Below, piece after piece: positions 17,088-25,444 of a stretch of DNA of 64,000 bases. This DNA is from Alphaproteobacteria bacterium (GTDB lineage: Bacteria; Pseudomonadota; Alphaproteobacteria; CAAGCB01; CAG-977). The notes beneath the pieces were generated by a model. The model did no database searches. It had not been told where the DNA came from and worked only from the letters and a program-made list of their open reading frames with translations. The stretch lies in the NCBI GenBank assembly GCA_900768845.1, contig CAAGEK010000020.1, positions 1 to 64,000 of the forward strand, written 5' to 3'. Position 1 is the stretch's first letter. Every line of letters begins with the position of its first letter. The position numbers were made by a program, and so were the translations under genes.

Positions 17088-18503
17088 ATGATTTTCAGCT
17101 CTTTTACGTTTTTATGGTGTTTCCTGCCGCCCTTGCTGGCTTTGTATTTTTTAATTAAAAGCCCCGTTTTGAAAAACGTCCTGCTTTTGGCGGCCAGCAT
17201 TTTGTTTTATGCTTGGGGCGAACCGCTGTATGTTTTTTTAATGATGGCTTCGGTTATCCTGAACTTCTTTTTCGGGCTGGCCATCGGCAGGGCGGAAACG
17301 CAGAAAAGCCGTAAAATCCTGACCCTGTTCGGCACGATCGTCAATATCGCGATTTTAATGCATTTCAAATATACGGACTTCATTATCGAAAATATGAACC
17401 TGTTATTGCAAATGCAGATTGACGCGAAGGAAATTCCCCTGCCGATCGGCATTTCTTTCTATACGTTCCAAGCCATTTCCTACCTGATCGACATTTACCG
17501 CGGAGAGGTCAAAGCCCAGAAAAGCATCCTGAAAATGGGGTTGTATATCGCGTTTTTCCCCCAAATGGTCGCAGGCCCCATCATCAAATACCACGACATC
17601 GAGCCCGAATTGGAAAAACGCACGGTTACGCCGGAAATGTTCAATTACGGCGTATCGCGTTTCATTTTCGGTTTTGCAAAAAAAATCCTGCTGGCGAACA
17701 TCACGGGCAAAGCCGCCGATACGTTGTTTGCTTTGGAAGCCGGCGATTTGTCGACACCCGCGGCTTGGGTCGGAGCGATAGCCTATTCCATGCAAATTTA
17801 TTTCGATTTTTCCGGATATTCCGATATGGCCATCGGTTTGGGCAGAATGTTCGGTTTCACGTTTCAGGAAAACTTCAATTACCCTTACATTTCCTCTTCC
17901 ATTCGCGAATTTTGGCAACGTTGGCACATTTCTTTGGCCACATGGTTCAAACAATACGTTTATATCCCGCTGGGCGGCAGCCGGAAAGGCGATTTCCGCA
18001 CATATCTGAACACGATGATTGTTTTCTTTTTAACGGGTTTATGGCACGGCGCGGCATGGAACTTCGTCCTGTGGGGTGTTTGGAACGGGTTGTTCATCTT
18101 GTTTGAAAGGGCGATTCAATTCGACAAGTATGTCAAAATCCGCCTTATCCGCCATATTTACACATTATGGGTCGTCGTCGTCGGAATGGTCATTTTCCGC
18201 ACGAATTCAATCAAAGAGGCGATCACTTATCTGACGCATATGTTCAACTTTAAAAACATGGACGTTTCCTATTTGAACATTCTGGTGACGAACGAGCCGC
18301 GTTTGGCGATCGTCGCGTCGTTGCTGTGTTGCGGGCCTCTGGTCGTGTTCTGGCGCAAGTACGGGGAAAGGATTTTGTCTTTCGTTCCCGCCGCCGTAAA
18401 AGGCACATGGCCTGTCGAACTGACGAAAATCGCGCTGTTCATCCTGTCGATTCTGGCTTTGGCCGGCAATTCGTACAATCCGTTCATTTATTTCAGGTTC
18501 TGA
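17088..18503 (+). CDS. AlgI-like MBOAT O-acyltransferase
   Basis: MBOAT proteins of the AlgI type sit in the inner membrane and pass acyl groups, usually acetyl, towards a polysaccharide on the periplasmic side. The 471-residue product has about ten hydrophobic segments and the family landmarks PIGISFYTFQAISYLID, FWQRWHISLATWFKQYVYIPLGG and LTGLWHGAAWNFVLWG. The last contains the conserved histidine of the family. An Asp often found before YVYIPLGG is Gln here. It heads an operon with three AlgJ/AlgX-like genes, which would act after it in the periplasm. Target polymer unknown. Confidence 0.93.
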   Translation: MIFSSFTFLWCFLPPLLALYFLIKSPVLKNVLLLAASILFYAWGEPLYVFLMMASVILNFFFGLAIGRAETQKSRKILTLFGTIVNIAILMHFKYTDFIIENMNLLLQMQIDAKEIPLPIGISFYTFQAISYLIDIYRGEVKAQKSILKMGLYIAFFPQMVAGPIIKYHDIEPELEKRTVTPEMFNYGVSRFIFGFAKKILLANITGKAADTLFALEAGDLSTPAAWVGAIAYSMQIYFDFSGYSDMAIGLGRMFGFTFQENFNYPYISSSIREFWQRWHISLATWFKQYVYIPLGGSRKGDFRTYLNTMIVFFLTGLWHGAAWNFVLWGVWNGLFILFERAIQFDKYVKIRLIRHIYTLWVVVVGMVIFRTNSIKEAITYLTHMFNFKNMDVSYLNILVTNEPRLAIVASLLCCGPLVVFWRKYGERILSFVPAAVKGTWPVELTKIALFILSILALAGNSYNPFIYFRF

Positions 18504-18508
18504 GCCTT

Positions 18509-19621
18509 ATGAAAAAACTGAGCGCATCCGTTTATGTATTTCTGGCCGTGATTGCGGTTTGCTTCGCGTTTAACTTCGTCCCGCTTGAGGACGACGATCA
18601 ATCGGAAAACAGGCGCAAAGCCCCTTTCCCGACGGAAATTTCAACAAAATTCCCCTCTTTGTTCGACAGGTTTTACGAAGACCATTTCCCGTTCCGCTCC
18701 TTTTTGATTAAAAAGTTCTACACCGTCAGGAAAAGTATCAAAGACAACCCGAAAGTCATCATCGGAGTTGATGATTGGATTTTTTTGAATTCCTCCCCGT
18801 TCAATACATACGCGAAATCGGATAACACGCTGGGCGATTTCACGGGTAAAACCCTGTTGAACGACGAAGACGCCAAAGCTTTTGAATCAAAAATCGAAGC
18901 GCAAAAGAAATATTTCGATGAACGCGGCATCCGTTTTCTGATTATGATTCCGCCCAATAAAATGACGGTTTATCCGGAATTCACCCCCAAAGGATACCGC
19001 AAGTTGCGCACAATGCGATCCCGTTACGAGCAAACGGAGGAGGCCATCCGCAAAGCCGACGTTCCGTTCATCAACCTGAAAAAGCTGTTTGAAAAGGAAA
19101 AAGGCGAATATCCGCTGTATTACAGAACGGACACCCACTGGAACGATTTGGGGGCATACATCGCTTTTCGCAATTTGTTGAACGTGTTGCACGCCGAAAC
19201 GCCGGAAATCGAACGCATAGAAATCGCCGACAGCGAATGCGGCGACAATTACCGTATGTCCGGATTGTCCGATGCGTGTTCCGATTTGCATCACAGGCCG
19301 GTTTTAAGCTTTAAAAACGACGAAGGACAATGCGTTTTGCAAGAAAACGCCGGACATCTGATTTGCACGAACGCTTCCGCGCCGTACCGCGAACATATCG
19401 TCATCGGCAGGGATTCCTTTACGGAAAAGCTGATCCCCTATTTCAGCCGTTTATTCAAAAGGACGGTTTTCATCTGGTCGGGCAAGGTGTCCGACAAGGA
19501 AATGTTCGATATCATCGAAACGGAAAAGCCCGATATCGTCCTGTACAACTACGCCGAGCGCAACGTGTCCCAAACGGCCAAGGACGTTCCGGTTCAAAAA
19601 AACGGGAAAAATGAAAAATGA
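18509..19621 (+). CDS. AlgJ/AlgX-like SGNH acetyltransferase, copy 1
   Basis: Proteins of this family receive acetyl groups from an MBOAT partner and transfer them to polysaccharide, or act as acetylesterases. The 370-residue product has an uncleaved-looking N-terminal membrane helix (residues 7-25). It carries TDTHW at 207-211, the Asp-His pair of the family, and GRDSF near 300-304, the likely nucleophile serine block. The start at 18509 lies 5 bases after the MBOAT stop. The last four bases overlap the next gene (ATGA), so translation is coupled. It is the most diverged of the three copies and lacks the C-terminal MLEMQNEAICPDD segment found in copies 2 and 3. Confidence 0.88.
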   Translation: MKKLSASVYVFLAVIAVCFAFNFVPLEDDDQSENRRKAPFPTEISTKFPSLFDRFYEDHFPFRSFLIKKFYTVRKSIKDNPKVIIGVDDWIFLNSSPFNTYAKSDNTLGDFTGKTLLNDEDAKAFESKIEAQKKYFDERGIRFLIMIPPNKMTVYPEFTPKGYRKLRTMRSRYEQTEEAIRKADVPFINLKKLFEKEKGEYPLYYRTDTHWNDLGAYIAFRNLLNVLHAETPEIERIEIADSECGDNYRMSGLSDACSDLHHRPVLSFKNDEGQCVLQENAGHLICTNASAPYREHIVIGRDSFTEKLIPYFSRLFKRTVFIWSGKVSDKEMFDIIETEKPDIVLYNYAERNVSQTAKDVPVQKNGKNEK

Positions 19622-20847
19622 AGAACCTGTCCCTTTCAAGCCGGATTTTCCTGATAACCGTCCTGTTGTTCGGGGCGTTGACTTACCTGTTGTTCGGAGA
19701 AATTTTTTACTACCGCCTGACGGGACACAGCGAAGAAAGGCTGTTTTTCTCCTTTCCGACGAAGGTTGATTCCGAAAACCGCGCAAAGGCGAAGTTCCCT
19801 TCAAAGCTTGACGCACGTTTTCCCAAAGACTTCGATATCTTTTTCAACGACGCTTTCCCGTTCCGTTCAAAACTGATCAAACGTTTCTTCAAACTCCGCG
19901 TTTTGCTCAGCGACAACCCGAACGTCATCCCCGGAAAGGAAAACTGGTTCTTTTTCAATTCGTCCTCTTTAGACATTTACAAAAAAACGAACAACACGCT
20001 GGGCGATTTTACGGGTAAAACTTTGCTCAACGACGAAGACAAAGAAACGTTCACCCGTCACATGGCCTGTCAGAAAAAATTCTTTGACGGTCTCGGTATG
20101 CAATTCGTCATCATGACTCCGCCCAACAGGAAACCCGTTTACCCCGAACACCTGCCGGAACGTTACCGCAATCAGGGCGTCGCTTACGGCCGTTACGAAC
20201 AGGTTGCGGACATTTTAAAATCCTTGGGCATCGATTTCGTGGATGAAAAAGCCGCGCTGATAAACAACAAGGACAAAGGCGAGCTGTACTATAAAACGGA
20301 TACGCACTGGACGTTTTTAGGGGCTCATTACGGTTTTGCGGCTTTGGCCAAGCATTTCGGATACGATTTTCCGCCCGTCGTTTCCGTCAACCGGACGACC
20401 ATTGAATGCGGCGATATGTACCGTATGTCGGCTTCGCTGGTCAAAACGTGCGCGGACGTCAGCGACACGCCCGTTTTGCCGCCGGTAAAAGCCGAAGGGA
20501 AATGCGATCTGGCGGACACGAAGCGCGTCGTTTGCGAAAACGCCGAAGCCCCCGTTCAAAAAAGCGTTGTCATCGTGCGCGATTCCATGTTCGACTTTTT
20601 ATATCCCCAAGTCGCCCGCACCTTTAAAAAAACGTTGCTGTTATGGCGTTCCAAACACACCGAACGCGAACTGGCCGAAGAAATCAAAGCGTCCGGAGCC
20701 GACGCCGTCATTTATGAACAAGGCGAACGCTTTATGCTGGAAATGCAAAACGAAGCGATTTGTCCCGACGACATTATCAAAGTCCCCCGTTTGGATCAAC
20801 GCCCGCCCGCCGATGCGCAAAAAGGACGGGAAGGGGTTGAAAAATGA
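19618..20847 (+). CDS. AlgJ/AlgX-like SGNH acetyltransferase, copy 2
   Basis: The 409-residue product shares with its neighbours the membrane-anchor N-terminus, an SENRAKAKFP segment, the block TLGDFTGKTLLNDED, IMTPPNRKPVYPE, TDTHW and VIVRDSMFDFLYP, where the serine is the presumed nucleophile. It overlaps both neighbours by four bases in ATGA junctions. Similarity to copy 3 is high along the whole chain, including the C-terminal MLEMQNEAICPDD segment, so these two arose by a recent duplication compared with copy 1. Cysteines occur in a shared central region and may form a disulfide in the periplasm. Confidence 0.88.
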   Translation: MKNLSLSSRIFLITVLLFGALTYLLFGEIFYYRLTGHSEERLFFSFPTKVDSENRAKAKFPSKLDARFPKDFDIFFNDAFPFRSKLIKRFFKLRVLLSDNPNVIPGKENWFFFNSSSLDIYKKTNNTLGDFTGKTLLNDEDKETFTRHMACQKKFFDGLGMQFVIMTPPNRKPVYPEHLPERYRNQGVAYGRYEQVADILKSLGIDFVDEKAALINNKDKGELYYKTDTHWTFLGAHYGFAALAKHFGYDFPPVVSVNRTTIECGDMYRMSASLVKTCADVSDTPVLPPVKAEGKCDLADTKRVVCENAEAPVQKSVVIVRDSMFDFLYPQVARTFKKTLLLWRSKHTERELAEEIKASGADAVIYEQGERFMLEMQNEAICPDDIIKVPRLDQRPPADAQKGREGVEK

Positions 20848-22061
20848 AGAAACTGTCGGCGTCTTCGTTGCTTTTCCTTGCGATCGTTCTGGTTTTCGGG
20901 GCGTTCAGCTATCTGACGTTTGCGGAACTGTTGTACGACAGAAGCGCGGGATTGCCCGAAAAAACGCCTTTCTTTGCGTTTGAAACGGGAACGGATACGG
21001 AAAACCGTGCGAAAGCGGCCTTGCCCCGCAAAATCGGTTTTGATTTTTCACGCAATTTCGACGCTTTTTATAACGACGCTTTCCCTTTGCGCTCTTTTTT
21101 CATTAAACGCTTTCATTCTTTAAAGAAAAAAATCAAAGACAATCCGAAAGTCATCGCCGGATTGGACAATTGGATGTTTTACAATTCGTCGCCCGAATCC
21201 GTTTATGCGAAAACAGGCAACATTTTGGGCGATTTCACGGGTAAAACCCTGTTGAACGGCACGGACGAACAAAGCTTCACCCGTCACATGGCCTGTCAGG
21301 GCGAATATTTCAAAAAACGCGGCGTCCGCTTCATCGTGATGGTTCCGCCGAACAGAATGCCCCTGTATTCCGAATTTCTGCCCGACGCCTATCGCAAACA
21401 GGAAGCCCCCTTCGGCCGTTACGAGCAAATCAGGGAAATATTAAAAGGGCTGAATATCGAATTTCTCGACCTGAAAACGTTTTTCAAGCAAAAAAAATCG
21501 GAAGATTCCGCTCATCAGCTGTTTTACAAAACGGATACGCACTGGACTCCGTTGGGAGCGTATTACGGCTTTGGAGAATTGACCCGAACGACGGGATACG
21601 AACAGCCCGCCCCCGTCGCCGTCAAACGGGAAATACTGAGTTGCGGGGACGTTTACAAGGTTTCCAGCGCGGTGATGAAAACCTGTTTCGACATTCGCGA
21701 CATTCCCGAACTGCCGGAAACGGAATTTAAGGGACGTTGCGACTTTTCAAAAGCCCCCAAACACATCGTTTGCAAAAACGACAAAGCCCCCGTACAAAAA
21801 AACGTGTTGATCGTACGCGATTCCATGTTTGATTTTTTGTACGACGAAGTGGCGCGTTCTTTTAAAAACACGGTGTTATTATGGCGTTCGATGCACACCG
21901 AACAGGAATTGTTTGATGAAATCGAAGCGTTTGACGCCGATATCGTTGTTTATGAACAGGGGGAACGTTTCATGCTGGAAATGCAAAACGAAGCGATTTG
22001 CCCCGACGACATCGTAAAAATCGACCGGCTTAATCAACGTCCGAAAGATCCCGAAAAATAA
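20844..22061 (+). CDS. AlgJ/AlgX-like SGNH acetyltransferase, copy 3
   Basis: The 405-residue product has the same plan as copy 2: an N-terminal membrane helix, TENRAKAALP, ILGDFTGKTLLNGTD, VMVPPNRMPLYSE, the catalytic TDTHW and VLIVRDSMFDFLYDE. It starts inside the stop of copy 2 (ATGA) and is the last gene of the operon, with the convergent lipoprotein operon ending 24 bases beyond its stop. Three coupled copies next to one MBOAT are unusual; they might act on different positions of a polymer or form a complex. That is inference. Confidence 0.88.
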   Translation: MKKLSASSLLFLAIVLVFGAFSYLTFAELLYDRSAGLPEKTPFFAFETGTDTENRAKAALPRKIGFDFSRNFDAFYNDAFPLRSFFIKRFHSLKKKIKDNPKVIAGLDNWMFYNSSPESVYAKTGNILGDFTGKTLLNGTDEQSFTRHMACQGEYFKKRGVRFIVMVPPNRMPLYSEFLPDAYRKQEAPFGRYEQIREILKGLNIEFLDLKTFFKQKKSEDSAHQLFYKTDTHWTPLGAYYGFGELTRTTGYEQPAPVAVKREILSCGDVYKVSSAVMKTCFDIRDIPELPETEFKGRCDFSKAPKHIVCKNDKAPVQKNVLIVRDSMFDFLYDEVARSFKNTVLLWRSMHTEQELFDEIEAFDADIVVYEQGERFMLEMQNEAICPDDIVKIDRLNQRPKDPEK

Positions 22062-22085
22062 CCCGTTTTGTCCCTAAAGGCGTTT

Positions 22086-23549
22086 TTAAAGATTCAGGTC
22101 TTTAAAGACGACGCCTTTTGCAGGAACGGTTATTTTTTGCGAATGAAGCGCATCCCCGTTCACCGACACCCGCATTTCATAATCGCCGGCGGGCAAACGG
22201 AAAGATTGCATCCAAATGCTTTCGGGCAAAGTACTCCAATATCGCAAATCCGCCTGTTCCGACGCCTCTATCAACAACAGGGAAGTCGCGAAAGTCAGCT
22301 GAGCCCATCCTGCGCCGTGTTTTTCATAAATCGCCCTTGCGGCGGCCAGAGCCGCAATGTATTTCACGGTCAGGCGCGCCGCTTTCGCCGCATATACGGC
22401 CGGACGCGCCGTGTTTAAATCCCGAACGGCGATTTGGGAAACAGGATCAAGCAACGCCGGCGTTTTTTCCGCGACGGTTTTTCCTCCGTCCGGTTTTACA
22501 AAAGCAATCTTTACGTCGGCATTTTGTTCTTTATCGTCGAAAGCCGGCAATTCAAAGCTCAGCAAACCGGAAGAAATCATATTTGCAAAAGATTTGTCCG
22601 ACACGGCGAGAGGAACCGGAAAAGAAACTCTTTCCGCTTTTTTGCGGGCGATCCGTCCCGTTTTCAACACAATAAAAACATTCGGCTTTTTATTTGAATT
22701 CATATTTTTCAAAGCCGTTTTCGCGTATGTTTTCAACGCTTTGGATTTCGGAGTCGCAGAAATCAGTTCGCTTTCGATTTCCTTTTCGTTTTTTTCGTGC
22801 AAAGACGGGAATTGACCGGCGAAATCCCGATATTTCAGGTTATACGCGGGATAAAGATTGTAGTTTCTGAACAAAACCGTACCGGCGTCTTTGTACAGCT
22901 GGCGGGAAATCTGCCTGTCTTCGGACGACCCGTTTTCTTCATGAATGAAACCGCCCCACAGCTTTGCCGCCAAATCCTGTTTGAATAAAACTTCGCCCGC
23001 TTTTTGCGATTGAAATTCCTTCAGCAAAGCATCCCAATCGACGACGACGGCTCTTGCCGCCATCAAATGCATCCTTTTTTCCTTTTCCGTCAGGATTTTT
23101 TCAGGAACGGCATTTCCCGTTTCCCGATCGGTAAAGGCCTCATACCGGCCGTTCAGGTACAGATGATAATGGCACAAAGACTGGTAAAATCGCAAAAGCG
23201 ACAATTCATAAGCTTCGCCGGCGTAGTCGTCCCAAGAACCGGCGACGGCGGACGCCGCCGTGTTTGACAAACTGCGGGTATAAAGTTCTTTCGATTTGAG
23301 CCGGGCCGCGTCGAAATGTTTCAAAGCCTGATAATACGATCCGTTCAGGTAATGCAGGTTTCCCAATTCCAAATGACGCAAAAGAATCGATTCATCGTCC
23401 GTGTAAAAATCATCAGACTCGGCTATTTTCAACGCTTCCGCCGTTTCGGAACGATACAGGGCTTCGCGGATTTCATCCTGCATGGCGTATCGGGAAACGG
23501 AGCAGCCCCCCGAAAACAGCAAAACGGCCAAAAGTGCGAAACGTTTCAT
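22086..23549 (-). CDS. TPR-type lipoprotein (COG3014-like)
   Basis: The 487-residue product starts with a lipoprotein signal peptide ending in FSGGC. The mature protein is helical with tetratricopeptide-like repeats (for example LRHLELGNLHYLNGSYYQALKHFDAA near residues 55-80) and ends in a beta-rich domain near LPAGDYEMRVSVNG. Lipoproteins of this plan occur next to LpoB-like and LPP20-like genes, as here, and the assignment to COG3014 rests on that and on the overall pattern. ATG at 23549 is chosen over a TTG at 23561, which would sit directly on the AAGG. It is the third gene of the operon, 15 bases after the LpoB-like stop. Precise role unknown; periplasmic scaffolding of cell-wall synthesis is possible. 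Confidence 0.75.
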   Translation of the reverse strand: MKRFALLAVLLFSGGCSVSRYAMQDEIREALYRSETAEALKIAESDDFYTDDESILLRHLELGNLHYLNGSYYQALKHFDAARLKSKELYTRSLSNTAASAVAGSWDDYAGEAYELSLLRFYQSLCHYHLYLNGRYEAFTDRETGNAVPEKILTEKEKRMHLMAARAVVVDWDALLKEFQSQKAGEVLFKQDLAAKLWGGFIHEENGSSEDRQISRQLYKDAGTVLFRNYNLYPAYNLKYRDFAGQFPSLHEKNEKEIESELISATPKSKALKTYAKTALKNMNSNKKPNVFIVLKTGRIARKKAERVSFPVPLAVSDKSFANMISSGLLSFELPAFDDKEQNADVKIAFVKPDGGKTVAEKTPALLDPVSQIAVRDLNTARPAVYAAKAARLTVKYIAALAAARAIYEKHGAGWAQLTFATSLLLIEASEQADLRYWSTLPESIWMQSFRLPAGDYEMRVSVNGDALHSQKITVPAKGVVFKDLNL

Positions 23550-23564
23550 TTGGCGGCTCAAACC

Positions 23565-24176
23565 TTACCAACCGAAAGAAGACTGTTTGGAATATTTGTT
23601 GATTTTACTGCGCGTCCTTAAAACTTCCACGCCTTTTTCAATGTCGGTCATTCGCATATTCACGGAATATTCCTTGATCGTTTTTCCGTCGCGTGTTCCG
23701 GGAACCATGCGCACCGCACCGAAAACGATTAAATCGGCTCCGGTCATCCTGCCGATTTTCTTAACATCCTTCGGATCGACGGAACCGTCGTTCTGATAGC
23801 TGATTTCCCGCAACAAACGGTCGCGTGCCTGTTCGTCGATCAAAACATAGTCGCCCGAAGCCGAAAATTCGGTCAGCAATTCGTCATTGATATCGCCGAC
23901 GGGAAAATAAGCTTCGGAAGTCAGGTTCTGAACCTCTCCGATGAACAGTTTCGGTTCGCGCCCCAACTTCGCCAGATAATTTTGAAACCCGCGGTGTTTT
24001 TGAATCTGTTTCAAAATGTCCTGAACGGTCAATTCGGTATCTTTGGCAACCCATTGGTCGGTGATTTCCATCGCCAGTTCGTCCGAACGTTCCGCCGACA
24101 CGCGTTCGGCTTTGAACGACGCACATGAAGCCGTCAAAATGCACGAAAGAATTAAAAACAAACCTTTTTTCATCAT
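23565..24176 (-). CDS. LpoB-like lipoprotein, penicillin-binding protein activator family
   Basis: In E. coli LpoB is an outer-membrane lipoprotein that activates PBP1B. The 203-residue product has a signal peptide with lipobox LTASC and a core with KLFIGEVQNLTSEAYFP, ELLTEFSASGDYVLIDEQARD and GADLIVFGAVR, matching the LpoB alpha/beta fold pattern. The ending MRMTDIEKGVEVLR is also typical. It lies between an LPP20-like and a TPR lipoprotein gene with very short gaps. Whether a PBP1B-type partner exists in this organism cannot be seen here, so the name is by family. Confidence 0.8.
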   Translation of the reverse strand: MMKKGLFLILSCILTASCASFKAERVSAERSDELAMEITDQWVAKDTELTVQDILKQIQKHRGFQNYLAKLGREPKLFIGEVQNLTSEAYFPVGDINDELLTEFSASGDYVLIDEQARDRLLREISYQNDGSVDPKDVKKIGRMTGADLIVFGAVRMVPGTRDGKTIKEYSVNMRMTDIEKGVEVLRTRSKINKYSKQSSFGW

Positions 24177-24185
24177 TGTTTCCTT

Positions 24186-25106
24186 TTAAAAAGAGGGGAT
24201 GTTTTCCGCCAAATACGACCGATAGGATTCCGCGGCGTATTCAAAAGCCTGACCGTACGTCCGCCCCGTTTCCGAAAACGACGCGACCGCGGTTTCCTTC
24301 CTTACACCTTTTGCGTCGGTGAAAACCAGCCTGAAATTAAAAAGATAACGCACGAATCCTTTGACATTCAAATGCTGTTTTCCCGAAGAGAAAAGGACGT
24401 CAAGCGTTACGGCCGGCCGCCCTCCGGTTCCGGCCAAAGCATAGCCGGCCTGTTCCAAAACGCTTCGGACGCTTTGCGTTAAAAGGGGGGATTCGGAACG
24501 GACGAACAAAACTTTCCCCTCCGTCGCTTTTCTTTTACAGTCCAAAACATCGGCATACGGCACCTTTTCAGGCAAAAAATCCCCCGTCAGAACCGCATAT
24601 TTCGCATTCAAAGACTTTCTTTGCACGGCCGCACGTTCGGCTTTCACGGCGTCGGGCAACGAACCGCGGGATACGGCGTCTTTGATATTTTCATCAAGCT
24701 TTTCAATGTCCTTTTTCAAAATCGCGGCGGACAAGGGCTTGTTCAAAACCGCCAAAGCGTAAACGGACTTTCCGCCTTCAAACGTTTCCCTGATTTCCGC
24801 GGTGTTGAGCAGAAAATCCGTCCGCTCCGTCACGTTTTGGCTCAAGCCGGCTTCCGTTTCCGTTTCCGAAACCGCGCTCACCGCATCGATTTTCGTTTCC
24901 AAAATCTTGGCCAGTTCAAGCCTTGCGTTTATTCCGGCGGCATTGCGTCCCGTTCCCTCCCCGACGGCGCACAATTCGTCGGCGGAACAGCCCGCATCGG
25001 GTTTTTCCAACCAAGCCGGAGGCAAAGACCCGACATCGGCGATGCGCAAAGGCGGAACCGGTGTGCAGGCACTTAAAAAAACAAATGTTAAAACAATACG
25101 CTTCAA
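24186..25106 (-). CDS. LPP20-like lipoprotein
   Basis: The 306-residue product has a short lipoprotein signal ending in FLSAC. The beginning of the mature part (PPAWLEKPDAG then LCAVGEGTGRNAAGINARLELAKIL) shows the PxWxxxP and AVGxG pattern of LPP20-type domains. The second half has a segment VRYLFNFRLVFTDAKG that resembles other envelope lipoprotein domains. The start codon is TTG at 25106, chosen because an in-frame stop lies a few codons upstream and AAAAGG is at good spacing. It is the first gene of the lipoprotein operon and has a recognisable promoter. Function unknown. Confidence 0.75.
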   Translation of the reverse strand: MKRIVLTFVFLSACTPVPPLRIADVGSLPPAWLEKPDAGCSADELCAVGEGTGRNAAGINARLELAKILETKIDAVSAVSETETEAGLSQNVTERTDFLLNTAEIRETFEGGKSVYALAVLNKPLSAAILKKDIEKLDENIKDAVSRGSLPDAVKAERAAVQRKSLNAKYAVLTGDFLPEKVPYADVLDCKRKATEGKVLFVRSESPLLTQSVRSVLEQAGYALAGTGGRPAVTLDVLFSSGKQHLNVKGFVRYLFNFRLVFTDAKGVRKETAVASFSETGRTYGQAFEYAAESYRSYLAENIPSF

Positions 25107-25139
25107 TGAAAACGCCTTTTACGGAACGGAACTGAAAAG

Positions 25140-25168
25140 ATGATAGCGTAAAACTCCTTTTAGAGCAA
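25140..25168 (-). promoter_or_regulatory. Probable promoter of the three-lipoprotein operon
   Basis: On the minus strand TTGCTC (25168-25163) and TATCAT (25145-25140) are separated by 17 bases and lie 33 bases before the TTG start at 25106. Confidence 0.5.
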
Positions 25169-25199
25169 ACGGACAGATACAGTTTTCGTCCTTCCTCGC

Positions 25200-25208
25200 C
25201 TATAATGA
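25200..25208 (+). promoter_or_regulatory. Consensus -10 element for the small membrane protein gene
   Basis: TATAAT at about 25201-25206 lies 35 bases upstream of the ATG at 25241. The -35 region (around the TTTTCG) is poor. Confidence 0.35.
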
Positions 25209-25240
25209 CGTCAAACATCCGCACAACGGGGGGAAAAGCA

Positions 25241-25426
25241 ATGAAACATTTAAAAACGGTCTTTGCGATTTTGGCAATTTGTGCTTTTGTATGGTGGCTG
25301 TTCACCGGCGCGGAAAGCGAACCGTGCGGCGGGGGCGGTTTTTACGACGCCGACGCCGGCGTTTGCATTTATCCGCAAGACGCCTCCTCCGCTTCTCAAA
25401 GCCCCGCGCCGTTACAGGGCAAATGA
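25241..25426 (+). CDS. Small membrane-anchored or secreted protein, 61 residues
   Basis: The ATG at 25241 has GGGGGGAAAA just upstream, which decides the start over an earlier in-frame ATG at 25205. The product has one hydrophobic helix (about residues 4-21, FAILAICAFVWWLF) followed by a short polar tail with two cysteines (EPCGGGGFYDADAGVCIYP). No family is recognised. It precedes the flavin-reductase-like gene by 18 bases and probably shares its transcript. Confidence 0.6.
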   Translation: MKHLKTVFAILAICAFVWWLFTGAESEPCGGGGFYDADAGVCIYPQDASSASQSPAPLQGK

Positions 25427-25444
25427 TGTTCAAGGATGAAAACA

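Noticed and set aside
18326..18508. Longer start for the first AlgJ/AlgX-like gene
   Set aside because: It overlaps the MBOAT gene by 178 bases, and a signal-anchor helix begins at 18509.
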